Below are positions 44,007 through 53,720 of a DNA stretch of 64,000 nt, in pieces (position 1 is the stretch's first letter; each line of letters starts with the position of its first letter). Source of the DNA: Alkalicoccobacillus plakortidis (GTDB lineage Bacteria; Bacillota; Bacilli; Bacillales; Bacillaceae_D). The stretch covers positions 1,178,001 through 1,242,000 of the forward strand of contig NZ_JAMQJY010000001.1 of assembly GCF_023703085.1 (NCBI RefSeq). The letters run 5' to 3'. A model generated the notes under the pieces. It worked only from the letters and a program-made list of their open reading frames with translations. It was not told the DNA's origin and searched no databases. Both the position numbers and the translations under genes were made by a program.

Positions 44007-46331
44007 TTATATTTCTCCTAAAGCGTGTTCCAACACCTGATCAAGGTGTGACACGAGAATAAATTGAAGTTCATCGCGTACACTCTTTGGAATATCGTCT
44101 AGGTCCTTCTCATTATCTTGTGGAATAATAATGGTCTTAAGACCTGCACGATGCGCACTCATTGATTTTTCTTTTAAACCACCGATTGGTAATACTCGCC
44201 CTCTTAGGGTGATCTCACCTGTCATGCCGACTTCTCGTTTGACAATTCGTCCGGTTAGTGCAGAAATTAGAGCCGTTGCCATCGTTATACCAGCTGATGG
44301 CCCATCCTTTGGTGTAGCTCCTTCAGGAACATGAATATGAATATCCATGTTTTCATGGAAGGAAGAATCGATATTTAATTGATTGGAGCGAGAACGAATG
44401 TAACTAAATGCTGCTTGTGCAGACTCCTTCATAACATCTCCGAGCTTACCAGTTAAAGTCAGTTTACCCTTGCCAGGAACAACTGATACCTCGATCGATA
44501 ACGTATCTCCACCAGCTGATGTATAAGCAAGACCTGTAGCAGCGCCAATTTGATCTTCTACTTCAGCTAAGCCATAACGAAAACGCGGCTTACCAAGCAT
44601 GGTTTCAACTAGTTGCACTGTAACGTTCACTCGTTTTTTCTCACCAGTTACAAGCATTTTGGCTGCTTTACGACATAATGTCGCCATTTGTCGTTCCAAA
44701 TTACGGACACCTGCTTCGCGAGTATAATAGCGAATGACCTTTTCAAGCGCATCATCGGTTACACGCATTTTATTTCCATTTAATCCATGCTCTTTGATTT
44801 GTTTTGGCAGGAGGTAGCTCTTTGCAATTTGCTTCTTCTCAAGCTCAGTATATCCAGCTATTGAGATGATCTCCATCCGATCTAAAAGCGGACCAGGAAT
44901 CGTGCCTAGATTATTTGCCGTTGTCACAAACATCACCTTAGATAAATCATAAGGCTCTTCAATGTAGTGATCACTGAATGTATTGTTTTGTTCCGGATCA
45001 AGTACTTCTAAAAGTGCTGAAGAGGGATCTCCTCTGAAGTCTTGAGCCATCTTATCTATTTCATCTAATAAAAATACTGGATTAACCGTTCCAGCTTTTT
45101 TCATCCCTTGAATAAGGCGACCTGGCATCGCACCTACATATGTGCGTCTGTGGCCACGTATTTCAGCTTCGTCTCGAACTCCACCTAATGACATACGCAC
45201 AAACTCACGATTTAGAGAGCGGGCAATAGAGCGCGCTAATGAGGTTTTTCCGACACCGGGAGGACCAGTTAGACATAGAATAGGACCTTTAAGCTCTTGA
45301 GTTAACTGACGAACAGCTAAATACTCCAATACTCGTTCTTTTACTTTTTCAAGACCATAGTGATCTTCATTTAAGATTTCTTCTGAACGAATCACATCAA
45401 GCTGATCATTTGTTTCTTTCACCCATGGAAGTTGGATAAGCCAATCTAAATACGTGCGTAATACTGAGCTTTCAGCAGAGCTTGCAGGCATTTTTTCAAA
45501 GCGATCTAATTCCTTAAGTGCTTTTTCCTTTGTAGTTGGAGGCATTTCAGTCGCTTCAATCTGCTCTCTGAGACTGCTCACTTCCCCAGTTCTACCATCT
45601 TTATCTCCAAGTTCTTTTTGAATGGCTTTCATTTGTTCACGTAAATAATACTCTTTTTGCGTTTTTTCCATAGACTTCTTCACGCGTTGACTGATTTTCT
45701 TCTCTAATCCTAAAACTTCCTGCTCATTATTTAAGATATCAATCAGTTTTACTAACCTAGCATGAATGGAGCTTGTTTCAAGAAGATCTTGTTTTTGCTG
45801 CAGTTTGAGTGGCAAATTAGCAGCAATTACATCAGTTAGACGCCCAGCTTCTGTGATATCGGCAACCACAGCCAACGTCTCAGCCGAGATCTTCTTCGAG
45901 AGTTTGGAGAACTGTTCAAACATCGCCATGACATGTCTCATCATCGCTTGTACTTCTGCTGTCACTTCTGTATCCTGCTCGTCAATCTTTGTAATCTCAA
46001 CATGCAGGTATTTTTCATTTGTTATATATCGTTCAATTTTTGCTCGTTGAAGTCCTTCTACATGGATACGAACTGTACCATTTGAAAGCTTTGTCATTTC
46101 ATTCACACGAGCTAATGTACCAACTGTATAGATATCATCTTCTGTTGGTTGGTCTAGCTTTATTTCCTTCTGAGTAGACAGAAAAATCTCTTGGTCATCT
46201 TCCATCGCTTGCTGTAAGGCCTCTACGGACTTCGTTCTTCCAACATCAAGATGAAGAACCATCTTTGGAAAAACCAACAATCCCCGCAAAGGCAGAAGCG
46301 GAATATGCCGTTTCTTTTCTGTTTCGACCAT
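44007..46331 (-). CDS. lon: LonA, ATP-dependent protease
   Basis: The protein has 774 residues, identical in length to B. subtilis LonA. Domain order: LAN substrate domain (HIPLLPLRGLLVFPKMVLH), coiled coil, AAA+ module with Walker A LTGPPGVGKTSLARSIA (about 350-366), sensor regions, and the Ser/Lys protease domain with catalytic Ser in KDGPSAGITMATAL (about 675). It degrades misfolded and regulatory proteins in the cytosol. The ATG at 46331 has GGAGG 9 nt upstream. Confidence 0.97.
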   Translation of the reverse strand: MVETEKKRHIPLLPLRGLLVFPKMVLHLDVGRTKSVEALQQAMEDDQEIFLSTQKEIKLDQPTEDDIYTVGTLARVNEMTKLSNGTVRIHVEGLQRAKIERYITNEKYLHVEITKIDEQDTEVTAEVQAMMRHVMAMFEQFSKLSKKISAETLAVVADITEAGRLTDVIAANLPLKLQQKQDLLETSSIHARLVKLIDILNNEQEVLGLEKKISQRVKKSMEKTQKEYYLREQMKAIQKELGDKDGRTGEVSSLREQIEATEMPPTTKEKALKELDRFEKMPASSAESSVLRTYLDWLIQLPWVKETNDQLDVIRSEEILNEDHYGLEKVKERVLEYLAVRQLTQELKGPILCLTGPPGVGKTSLARSIARSLNREFVRMSLGGVRDEAEIRGHRRTYVGAMPGRLIQGMKKAGTVNPVFLLDEIDKMAQDFRGDPSSALLEVLDPEQNNTFSDHYIEEPYDLSKVMFVTTANNLGTIPGPLLDRMEIISIAGYTELEKKQIAKSYLLPKQIKEHGLNGNKMRVTDDALEKVIRYYTREAGVRNLERQMATLCRKAAKMLVTGEKKRVNVTVQLVETMLGKPRFRYGLAEVEDQIGAATGLAYTSAGGDTLSIEVSVVPGKGKLTLTGKLGDVMKESAQAAFSYIRSRSNQLNIDSSFHENMDIHIHVPEGATPKDGPSAGITMATALISALTGRIVKREVGMTGEITLRGRVLPIGGLKEKSMSAHRAGLKTIIIPQDNEKDLDDIPKSVRDELQFILVSHLDQVLEHALGEI

Positions 46332-46539
46332 CCGCAAACACCTCCGAATTCCTGTTCCAGACAAAATCAGACGAGGATTAGTTTCTCCCTAGACCCTAAT
46401 CCTCGTGCTGTTATCGTAGTCTATGCGTTCTTTACGTTTTACGCGCACACATATGGGCAATTCTTTTTCGTAACAAATAGCTTACTAATCATATCCAAGC
46501 ACTTTCTCAATTCTATCTTATCCAGGTTTTTTTGTCTAT

Positions 46540-48212
46540 TTATACAGATGTAGCAACGGAATCATCCAGCTTTGCCTGTGCAGGGATCGTTTCTTCTTTC
46601 ACGGATGGAAGTAAGGCAAGCTCCAAGACTTCATCAAGAGTTCTTACAGGAATCACTTCTACTCCTTGAATTTCTTGTAGGATGGTCTCAGCATTTTCAA
46701 AAGGAATGAGGACTTTCGTTGCCCCTGCAAGCTTTGCCGCCTCAACCTTTGCTACTACGCCACCAATCGGCTTCACGTGACCTCTGATACTGAGTTCTCC
46801 AGTCATGGCTAGGTCATGCCTAATCGGTTGTTCGTGAATAGCTGAATAGATACCACAGGCAATCGCGATTCCAAGCTGAGGGTCCATCAACCGGCCCGCC
46901 TCCTGGGAAGTTCACATGGATATCATAATCAGACGTAGGAAGGCCCATTCTGCGTAAAACGGTTACCACATTTTCAACCGAACCTTTGGCCATGCTTTTT
47001 CTACGAATGGAGCGTGCTTGCGTTCCCGTACTCTCCTCTTCGGCAATACCTGTAATATTAATCGATCCCTTTTGCAAATGTGGGATGACATTCACCTCTA
47101 TCTCAAGTAGTGCACCCATATTTGGACCGTAAACAGCTAATCCATTTACTAAACCAATTACAGACTCTTCATGAATTCTTTTCTCTGGACGTGGAGAAAC
47201 CTGCCAAGCATGAAGCACCCATTCAATATCACTCACAGTAATCACCTTACGTCCATCAGCTAATGAGAGACCAGAAGCAATTTGAATAATATTTACGGTT
47301 TCGCGACCATTTGTAGCATATTTTGAAATTTTGCTTCCAGCTGTTTCCTCGAGTTCAAACTGAATTTTATCAGCAGCATTTTTAGCAATTTTTAAAATTT
47401 CCTCAGGCTTTAGTGCTCGAAAGTAAACTTCCATACATCTTGAACGGATCGCAGGAGGAATTTCTTCTGGGCGTCTTGTTGTGGCTGCAATTAAGCGAAA
47501 ATCAGCCGGCAGTCCTTTTTGAAAAATCTCATGAATATGTTTAGGGATTTGCTGATTTTCTTCACTATAATAGACACTCTCCAAAAAGACTTTCCGATCC
47601 TCTAGTACCTTCAGCAGTTTGTTTTGCTGGATAGAGTGAAGTTCGCCAATTTCATCAATAAATAAAACTCCACCGTGAGCTTTAGATACTGCTCCCTGCT
47701 TCGGCTGTGGTATCCCTGCCTGACCCATTGCCCCTGCCCCCTGATAAATGGGATCGTGAACAGAACCAATAAGCGGATCAGCAATACCACGTTCATCAAA
47801 GCGGGCAGTCGTTCCATCTAATTCAACAAATACCGCCTCTTTTGCAAAAGGAGATCCAAGCATGAGTTTTAGCTTCCTTTAGAACAAGTCTAGCCGCTGC
47901 TGTTTTTCCTACACCAGGCGGGCCATAAATAATAACATGCTGTGGATTGGGACCACATAACGCTGCTTTTAAAGCGCGAACCCCTTCCTTCTGGCCAACA
48001 ATATCTTCAAATCCTGTTGGACGAACTTTCTCAGACAAAGGCTCAGACAAGCTAATTGCGCGCATTTTTCTCAACTGTTCCATTTCTTTTTTGGATTCTT
48101 TGTCAATACTCACTCGTTGGCTACGTTGCCCCTTTAACAAATTCCAAAAATAAAGCCCAATCACAACTCCAAAAAACAGCTGTACCATTAAAACTATACT
48201 TGTCCAATTCAC
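46540..48212 (-). CDS. lonB: LonB, membrane-anchored sporulation-type Lon protease (two apparent frameshifts)
   Basis: Three frames combine into a LonB of about 556 residues. An N-terminal membrane helix (VLMVQLFFGVVIGLYFW) precedes Walker A YGPPGVGKTAAARLVL, Walker B GGVLFIDEIGELHSIQ and the protease domain PVDGPSAGIAIACGIYS. The breaks are at 47856-47860 (repair gives KTHAGSPFAKEAVFVE) and 46871-46875 (repair gives DGPSAGIAIACG, restoring the catalytic serine). Both are CTTGG read for CTGG. LonB of B. subtilis is expressed in the forespore under sigma-F and lies upstream of lonA as here. The GTG start at 48212 follows AGGAGG. Confidence 0.88.
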
Positions 48213-48450
48213 ACTATTTCCTCCTGTCACTCACTAATCTTTGCTTAGTATGACCGAACCAGTGTGGACTCATTACCGCATATTTGACTATCTAATAGTA
48301 ATTAATGGAAGAGATTGAATGATGCATGTGGATTAACAGGAGAAGGTAAAGAATTTAAAGTGCTTAAGCCATTCTAAATGAGGGTGAGCCTACGGTGATT
48401 GAGTGTACTTTATGTAGGATAAGAGGGGAGATATAGTTAAGTAAGCAAGA

Positions 48451-48550
48451 TATCAGTAATGAGCGCCTGTTATTGGTAATGACCGCTCGTTATCGGTAAT
48501 CACCGCTCGTTATCGGTAATGAGCACCCGTTATCGGTAATCAGCGCAAAC
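48451..48550. repeat. Five-unit 20-bp tandem array (TTATCGGTAAT family)
   Basis: Five units of exactly 20 bp, e.g. TATCGGTAATCACCGCTCGT, with (A/G)GTAAT at 48455, 48475, 48495, 48515 and 48535. Variable positions are concentrated in N-A-N-CGC. It abuts the clpX terminator, within the gene-free stretch 48213-48602. The rest of that stretch (48231-48450) shows nothing recognisable apart from the region that must hold the lonB promoter. Confidence 0.9.
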
Positions 48551-48551
48551 A

Positions 48552-48594
48552 AAAAACGATCCTATAAACAGGATCGTTCTTTGTTTTTTCAATT
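48552..48594 (-). terminator. Terminator of clpX
   Basis: AAAAACGATCCT (48552-48563) pairs with AGGATCGTTCTT (48569-48580) and both sides carry A or T runs. Confidence 0.85.
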
Positions 48595-48602
48595 ACTTTT
48601 CA

Positions 48603-49877
48603 TTAAGCACTTTCTTTTGGTTCTTTATTTGAGATGGTAATTTCTGTTCCATCATCTGTTTTTAGAATTGGCTCTGCGCCTTCAGTGATACATTTGTCGT
48701 GAATGATACATTTGACAATATCTTCTCTAGACGGTAGGTCAAACATAACATCAAGCATAATGCCCTCAATGATTGAGCGTAATCCACGTGCTCCTGTTTT
48801 GCGCTCAATGGCTTTATTTGCAATTTCAGTTAATGCATCTTCCGTGAACTCAAGCTCAACATCATCAAGTTCAAGTAACTTCTGATATTGCTTCACTAAC
48901 GCATTTTTTGGTTGCGTTAAAATTTCAACAAGTGCTTGAGAGTCAAGTGGCTCTAAGCTAGAAATAACCGGCAAACGACCGATGAATTCTGGAATTAAAC
49001 CAAAACGCAATAAATCCTCTGGAAGAACTTTTGCTAAGTATTCACCCGGCTTTAGCTCGTCTTGTTTGGTATCCGATCCAAATCCAATAATCTTTTTACC
49101 AAGACGACGTTTGATGATTGCCTCGATACCGTCAAATGCTCCTCCGCAGATAAATAGAACATTTGTTGTATCAATTTGAATAAATTCTTGATGAGGGTGC
49201 TTACGTCCACCTTGAGGCGGCACACTTGCAGTTGTTCCTTCAAGAATTTTCAACAGCGCTTGCTGAACACCTTCACCAGAAACATCACGTGTAATCGAAG
49301 GATTCTCAGATTTACGTGCTACTTTGTCAATTTCATCGATATAGATAATTCCTTTTTCTGCTTTCTCTACATCATAATCTGCTGCTTGGATCAGTTTAAG
49401 AAGAATATTCTCAACGTCTTCCCCAACATAGCCAACTTCCGTTAGAGATGTAGCATCAGCAACAGCAAAAGGAACATTCAGAATGCGTGCTAGTGTTTGA
49501 GCAAGCAACGTTTTACCGCTTCCTGTAGGTCCAATCATACAAATGTTACTTTTAGCCAGTTCAACCTCTTCAGAGCGGCTCAAAGAATTAATTCGCTTGT
49601 AATGATTATAAACCGCTACAGATAGTGATTTTTTGGCGCTACCTTGGCCAATAACATAATCATCTAACACTTCGCAGATTTCATATGGTTTTGGAATCTC
49701 TTGAAACTCTACTTCTTCTTCCGTTCCAAGCTCTTCCTCTACAATCTCTGTGCATAGTTCAATACATTCATCACATATATACACACCTGGTCCCGCAACA
49801 AGCTTGCGGACTTGGTCTTGAGTTTTTCCACAGAAAGAACATTTTAATTGTCCTTTTTCTTCGTTAAACTTAAACAT
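48603..49877 (-). CDS. clpX: ClpX, ATPase subunit of the ClpXP protease
   Basis: The protein has 424 residues. The N-terminal C4 zinc-binding domain ([17 protein letters not shown] ... [10 protein letters not shown], residues ~11-41) docks adaptors and substrates. The AAA+ module has Walker [18 protein letters not shown] (about 115-131), Walker [14 protein letters not shown], the RKH-type pore region and the IGF loop that binds ClpP (KKIIGFGSD). The start at 49877 has GGGGTGA upstream. A separate gene for a second zinc domain lies 78 bp upstream on the same strand. Confidence 0.97.
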   Translation of the reverse strand: MFKFNEEKGQLKCSFCGKTQDQVRKLVAGPGVYICDECIELCTEIVEEELGTEEEVEFQEIPKPYEICEVLDDYVIGQGSAKKSLSVAVYNHYKRINSLSRSEEVELAKSNICMIGPTGSGKTLLAQTLARILNVPFAVADATSLTEVGYVGEDVENILLKLIQAADYDVEKAEKGIIYIDEIDKVARKSENPSITRDVSGEGVQQALLKILEGTTASVPPQGGRKHPHQEFIQIDTTNVLFICGGAFDGIEAIIKRRLGKKIIGFGSDTKQDELKPGEYLAKVLPEDLLRFGLIPEFIGRLPVISSLEPLDSQALVEILTQPKNALVKQYQKLLELDDVELEFTEDALTEIANKAIERKTGARGLRSIIEGIMLDVMFDLPSREDIVKCIIHDKCITEGAEPILKTDDGTEITISNKEPKESA

Positions 49878-49955
49878 GAGATCACCCCTCACAAAATATT
49901 GTATCATTCGCACTAATGTCATGACTATTTATATAGCTTCATCATGGATAGCACC

Positions 49956-50114
49956 CTAATTTCTAGAACCAAATTCCTCTTCAATGATTTCTGTACACAT
50001 CTCTACACACTCATCACATATATACACACCTGGTCCGGCAATAATCTTACGGACTCGATCTTGCGTTTTACCGCAAAAAGAACACGATTGCTCTTTCTTA
50101 CTTTGATTAAACAC
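49956..50114 (-). CDS. Stand-alone ClpX zinc-binding-domain protein (52 residues)
   Basis: This short gene starts GTG at 50114 with TAGGAG 8 nt upstream and stops TAG at 49956. The product begins [20 protein letters not shown] and continues [20 protein letters not shown], then an acidic tail ending FGSRN. All four zinc cysteines are kept (C11, C14, C33, C36) with ClpX spacing (x2, x18, x2), and about two thirds of positions match ClpX residues 1-50 of the gene next door. The AAA+ module is absent. The ClpX zinc domain dimerises and binds adaptors, so this protein could bind adaptors or mix with ClpX zinc domains and modulate ClpXP. It most likely arose by local duplication. No terminator separates it from clpX. 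Confidence 0.9.
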   Translation of the reverse strand: MFNQSKKEQSCSFCGKTQDRVRKIIAGPGVYICDECVEMCTEIIEEEFGSRN

Positions 50115-50212
50115 GAGATCACTCCTATAAACTAAACGATTTATCTAACAGATACAACTAATAAACCTTATACCCTTTGTTATGGTGTGATGAGTTTCAG
50201 CTATTGTAGCAC

Positions 50213-50221
50213 AATTTCAAT
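50213..50221 (-). promoter_or_regulatory. Candidate extended -10 promoter for the zinc-domain gene and clpX
   Basis: On the minus strand TGCTACAAT (50221-50213), an extended -10 element; no good -35. It is about 100 bp ahead of the GTG start. The gene-free stretch 50115-50454 otherwise holds only the tig terminator. Confidence 0.45.
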
Positions 50222-50410
50222 TGCCCTACACTCATTAACTACTTCTATGTACGTTTCTTTTAAAGCGTCTGTCATATGTTAGTTTATGTTCAGATACTGT
50301 ATACATTCAAGATTCTTGGTCTAAAATCCTTTTTTTGCGAAAGATTTTTCATACAGTCTCTTAAGCATGTTCAAAAATCATGTTCAGCATACATAATAAT
50401 CATTAGAAGA

Positions 50411-50452
50411 AAAACAAGGTGCGTCAGAGTCCGCACCTTGTTTTACTGTAAT
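50411..50452 (-). terminator. Terminator of tig
   Basis: AAAACAAGGTGCG pairs with CGCACCTTGTTTT through a short loop, directly after the tig stop codon. Confidence 0.9.
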
Positions 50453-50454
50453 TC

Positions 50455-51746
50455 TTAAGCCGTTTTGCTTTCTTCTGCAATAAGATCAATTGCTTTTTGA
50501 ATCTTAAGATCTGCTTTCAAGTTATCAAGTCCACCTTGAGCAGTAAAGATTGTACGGATCTCTTCAACTGAACGTTGATACATTTCAGCCATTTTTTCAA
50601 GCTCTTTATCAACATCAGCGTCTGATACTTCAATCTCTTCTTTGATAGAGATTGCTTCAAGTACTAGATTCGCTTTCACACGTTTACCAGCATCTTCTTT
50701 AAACTGCTCACGCATTGCTTCTTCATTTTGACCAGAGAATTGGTAGTACGTCGCAAGGTCCATACCTTGGCTTTGTAGACGTTGACCAAACTCTTGAAGC
50801 ATACGATCTGTTTCTGTTGTAATCATTGATTCTGGAATATCAATTGTTGCATTTTCAGTTGCTTGCTCAATTAATGATTCGCGTGTTGCATTTTCAGCAG
50901 CGTCTTTCTTCTGCTTTTCTAGCTTTTCTTGTAATTCTTTTTTAAGCTCATCTAATGTTTCAACGTTTTCGTTCACGTCTTTAGCAAACTCGTCATTAAG
51001 CTCAGGAAGTTCTTTGCGCTTAATTTCGTGGATTTTCACTTTAAATGTAGCAGGTTGTCCAGCAAGATCCTCTGCGTGGTACTCTTCAGGGAATGTTACT
51101 TCAACATCCTTCTCATCTCCGGCTTTTAGACCAACTAACTGCTCTTCAAATCCTGGGATAAATGAGTTTGAACCAATTTCAAGTGAATAGTTCTCAGCAG
51201 TTCCGCCTTCAAATGCTTCACCATTAGCAAACCCTTCAAAGTCAAGAACAGCTGTATCGCCGTCTTCAATTGCACCATCTTCTATAACAACAAGCTCAGC
51301 TTGATGTCCTTGAAGATGCTTTAATTCACCATCGATATCTTCTTCTGTTACTTCTGTGTCTTGAGCTTCAACTTCAAGACCTTTGTATTCACCAAGCTCA
51401 ACTTCAGGTTTAACTGTAACTGTAGCTTTAAAAATAAGCTCGCTACCTTTTTCCATTTTCTCAACGTCAATATCAGGACGATCAACTGGTGTAATTCAGC
51501 TTCATCAACTGCTGCTGCATATGCTTCAGGAAGAAGAATATCTAGTGCGTCTTGATAAAGTGATTCAACGCCAAATTGCTTTTCGAATAAACCGCGTGGT
51601 ACTTTCCCTTTACGGAATCCTGGAATGTTAACCTTTTTTGATACTTTTTTAAATGCTTCATCTAATGCTGTTGTTACTTTTTCAGCTTCAACCTCTACTG
51701 TTAAAACTCCTTGGTTTCCTTCTTGCTTTTCCCATTTTGAACTCAT
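50455..51746 (-). CDS. tig: Trigger factor, ribosome-associated chaperone (one apparent frameshift)
   Basis: Two frames give a trigger factor of about 430 residues. The N-terminal ribosome-binding domain has [21 protein letters not shown] (about 33-53, slightly modified GFRxGKxP signature). The FKBP-type PPIase domain ([22 protein letters not shown]) and the C-terminal helical arms follow. The break is near 51488-51497; adding one base (TTACACC to TTAACACC) restores [20 protein letters not shown]. It binds nascent chains at the ribosome exit. The ATG at 51746 follows GGAGGGAACA. The neighbours clpX and ysoA are as in B. subtilis. Confidence 0.92.
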
Positions 51747-51848
51747 ACGTGTTCCCTCCAACTATATCTTCGTTCGTTAAAACGATTGATTTCCGTTATT
51801 CATGATTGACAACCACACTATTATAACATAAAGCCCTTGCTTTTCAAT

Positions 51849-51885
51849 GGAAGCGCCTGAATTAACAGGGCGCTTGTTAAATTTT
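51849..51885. terminator. Hairpin between ysoA and tig
   Basis: AAGCGCCTG pairs with CAGGGCGCTT (one bulge). A run of eight T follows on the plus strand, so as a terminator it would read in the direction opposite to both flanking genes. Confidence 0.45.
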
Positions 51886-51903
51886 TTTTAACATATGTAT
51901 CGA

Positions 51904-52970
51904 TTATGTATCTGTTTCTTTTAAATCGGTTAAACCATTCCTAAAAATTTGTTTTTCTAATTCTTCAATTAGTTCTATTTTCTCAAGTGTTTCTGATAGT
52001 TCTGAATTGTATTGAGTTGCTATCTGTTCTTCACTATAATCACTTGCAATTCGGTCACAAGCAATCATATGAAAAGATGCAGCGTACACATCCTGTTCTT
52101 TTTTTTCAGGCAGGAAAGGAAAAAGGATCAGCAAATGCATGATCATCATTTGTGTAGCCATCTCATAGAGAATTGGATTTTCATGCTCTAGTTGTTCTGA
52201 AAGACGTTGTTTCATCTCACTCGCAAAAACGGACATTTGATCCTGACTTTTGAGCGTAGCAGGAATCACTTTTTTTGTTTGCCCTATTTTTGTAATGGTT
52301 ACAACACTTTCAATCTCCCATTCCATTAAAAGTTGGAGAGCGTAACTTCTTAACAACAAATCTTTTTTGGGGTCTTCTATGTATGTAATTAAAGTTGGTG
52401 CCATCTGACGCTGATTTGCTTTGCTTAGGTATTGGATTGCTTGCCATTGCAATTCAGGATTATTTGACTGGAGTTTTACTGTTTCCTCGAATTCTACATC
52501 GCCTAACTCATTAGTTGACTGAATCGAATCAGTTAGGTACACATCTTCTGTCATCTGTCTGCTGAAATGAAGAAGCTTATAAAGACTTTCAGCGTGTTGA
52601 GGTGGAAAACGATTTTCTGCTAATACGGCATCTAGCAGTTCAATAACTTCCTCATAACGGGAAAGCTTGGACAAGTAAAGAGATATGTACTTGCAAATTT
52701 TCGAAATAATCGCCTGTTCCTTCTTTTAATAGCTTGTCTGTCATTCTGACTGCTTCTTCAAGTCGTCCTAGCTCAACCAAACTAAGCATCTTTCCAAACC
52801 GGACCTTTGGATTTTCAGGCTCAATCATTTCAGCTTGCTGAAAGTAGTCATACGCCAAGCTGACCTTCTTTAGCCTTAAGCGAATCCATACCTAACTCGA
52901 GTAGCCTTCGTACTAAGCCAGGATAAAGAATGATATTGTTTTCATTGTTTTGATGAGATTTGTCGGTCAT
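51904..52970 (-). CDS. ysoA: YsoA-like TPR protein (two apparent frameshifts)
   Basis: Three frames combine into about 355 residues. The ATG at 52970 opens MTDKSHQNNENNIILYPGLV. Removing one base at 52855-52859 (CTTGG for CTGG) joins LKAKEGQLAYDYFQQAEMIEPE. Adding an A in the run at 52698-52701 joins GDYFEKICKYISLYLSKLSR. Tetratricopeptide-like repeats are visible (AYDYFQQAEMIEPENPKVRFGKML; ELGRLEEAVRMTDKLLKEG; LSRYEEVIELLDAVLAENRFPP shortened). B. subtilis ysoA, also a TPR protein of similar size (~340 residues), lies between tig and leuD in the same way. Molecular function is unknown. Confidence 0.82.
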
Positions 52971-53078
52971 TCGTTTTGCTCCCGCTCCTATTGGACTAGT
53001 CTTCGTTCAAATGTTAGGTAAAGTGTACCAGTTCATCCTTCCCAATACAAATGCATAAGCAACAGAACGTCAACCTTT

Positions 53079-53122
53079 AGAAAAATGGAGATATCTTTAT
53101 ACAAAGACATCTCCTCATTTTG
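53079..53122 (-). terminator. Terminator of the ilv-leu operon
   Basis: GGAGATGTCTTT pairs with AAAGATATCTCC (minus strand) and is followed by TTTTT. It closes the operon after leuD. Confidence 0.88.
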
Positions 53123-53136
53123 GGTTATTTTACCCT

Positions 53137-53715
53137 TTATCTAGCTTCTTCAAACTCTTTTATTTTCTCTTCATGCACCAATGTTAACCCAATTTCATCC
53201 CAACCATTTATGAGCATTTTCTTCCAATATGGATCAATTTCAAAGCTAGCCTCAAATTCTCCACCTTTGATTGTTTGCTGCTCCAAATCAACAGTTAATG
53301 AATAGATTCCATTCTCTGCGTGTGCAAGTAATGTGTTAACCTTTTGCTCTTCAAGTCGAATCGGCAACATTCCATTTTTTACACAGTTATTATAAAAAAT
53401 ATCGGCAAAACTTGGCGCGATGATCACTCGAAACCCATAATCATGTAAGGACCAAGGAGCATGCTCTCTTGAAGAACCGCAACCAAAATTATTACCAGCA
53501 ATTAAGATCGAAGCACCTGCTGCTTCCGGTTTGTTTAATGAAAACTCTGGATTATCGGTTCCATCTTCTAAAAAACGCCAATCAAAAAATAGAAATTGTC
53601 CAAATCCCGTTCTCTCAACCCTCTTTAGAAACTGCTTTGGAATGATTTGGTCTGTGTCGACATTTACACGGTTTAATGCTGCCGTTTGCCCTGTGTGAAT
53701 TGTTAATGGCTCCAT
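53137..53715 (-). CDS. leuD: 3-isopropylmalate dehydratase small subunit
   Basis: The 192-residue protein has the aconitase swivel-domain motifs [19 protein letters not shown] and [21 protein letters not shown]. Together with LeuC it isomerises 2-isopropylmalate to 3-isopropylmalate in leucine synthesis. It is the last gene of the operon; 5 bp separate it from leuC. Confidence 0.97.
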   Translation of the reverse strand: MEPLTIHTGQTAALNRVNVDTDQIIPKQFLKRVERTGFGQFLFFDWRFLEDGTDNPEFSLNKPEAAGASILIAGNNFGCGSSREHAPWSLHDYGFRVIIAPSFADIFYNNCVKNGMLPIRLEEQKVNTLLAHAENGIYSLTVDLEQQTIKGGEFEASFEIDPYWKKMLINGWDEIGLTLVHEEKIKEFEEAR

Positions 53716-53720
53716 CTACC

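Noticed and set aside
46871..47860. Programmed ribosomal frameshifting in lonB and the other broken genes
   Set aside because: The same base change occurs in sense and antisense orientation in different genes and at different codon phases; no slippery heptamer or downstream structure is shared, so a translational mechanism does not fit.
49956..50114. The zinc-domain gene as a mere duplicated assembly fragment of clpX
   Set aside because: The two copies differ at many bases, and the small gene has its own start codon, ribosome site and stop, with all four cysteines and their spacing maintained.
51849..51885. A plus-strand gene ending at the T8 hairpin between ysoA and tig
   Set aside because: No plus-strand coding sequence precedes it; the frames there are shadows of ysoA or tig.
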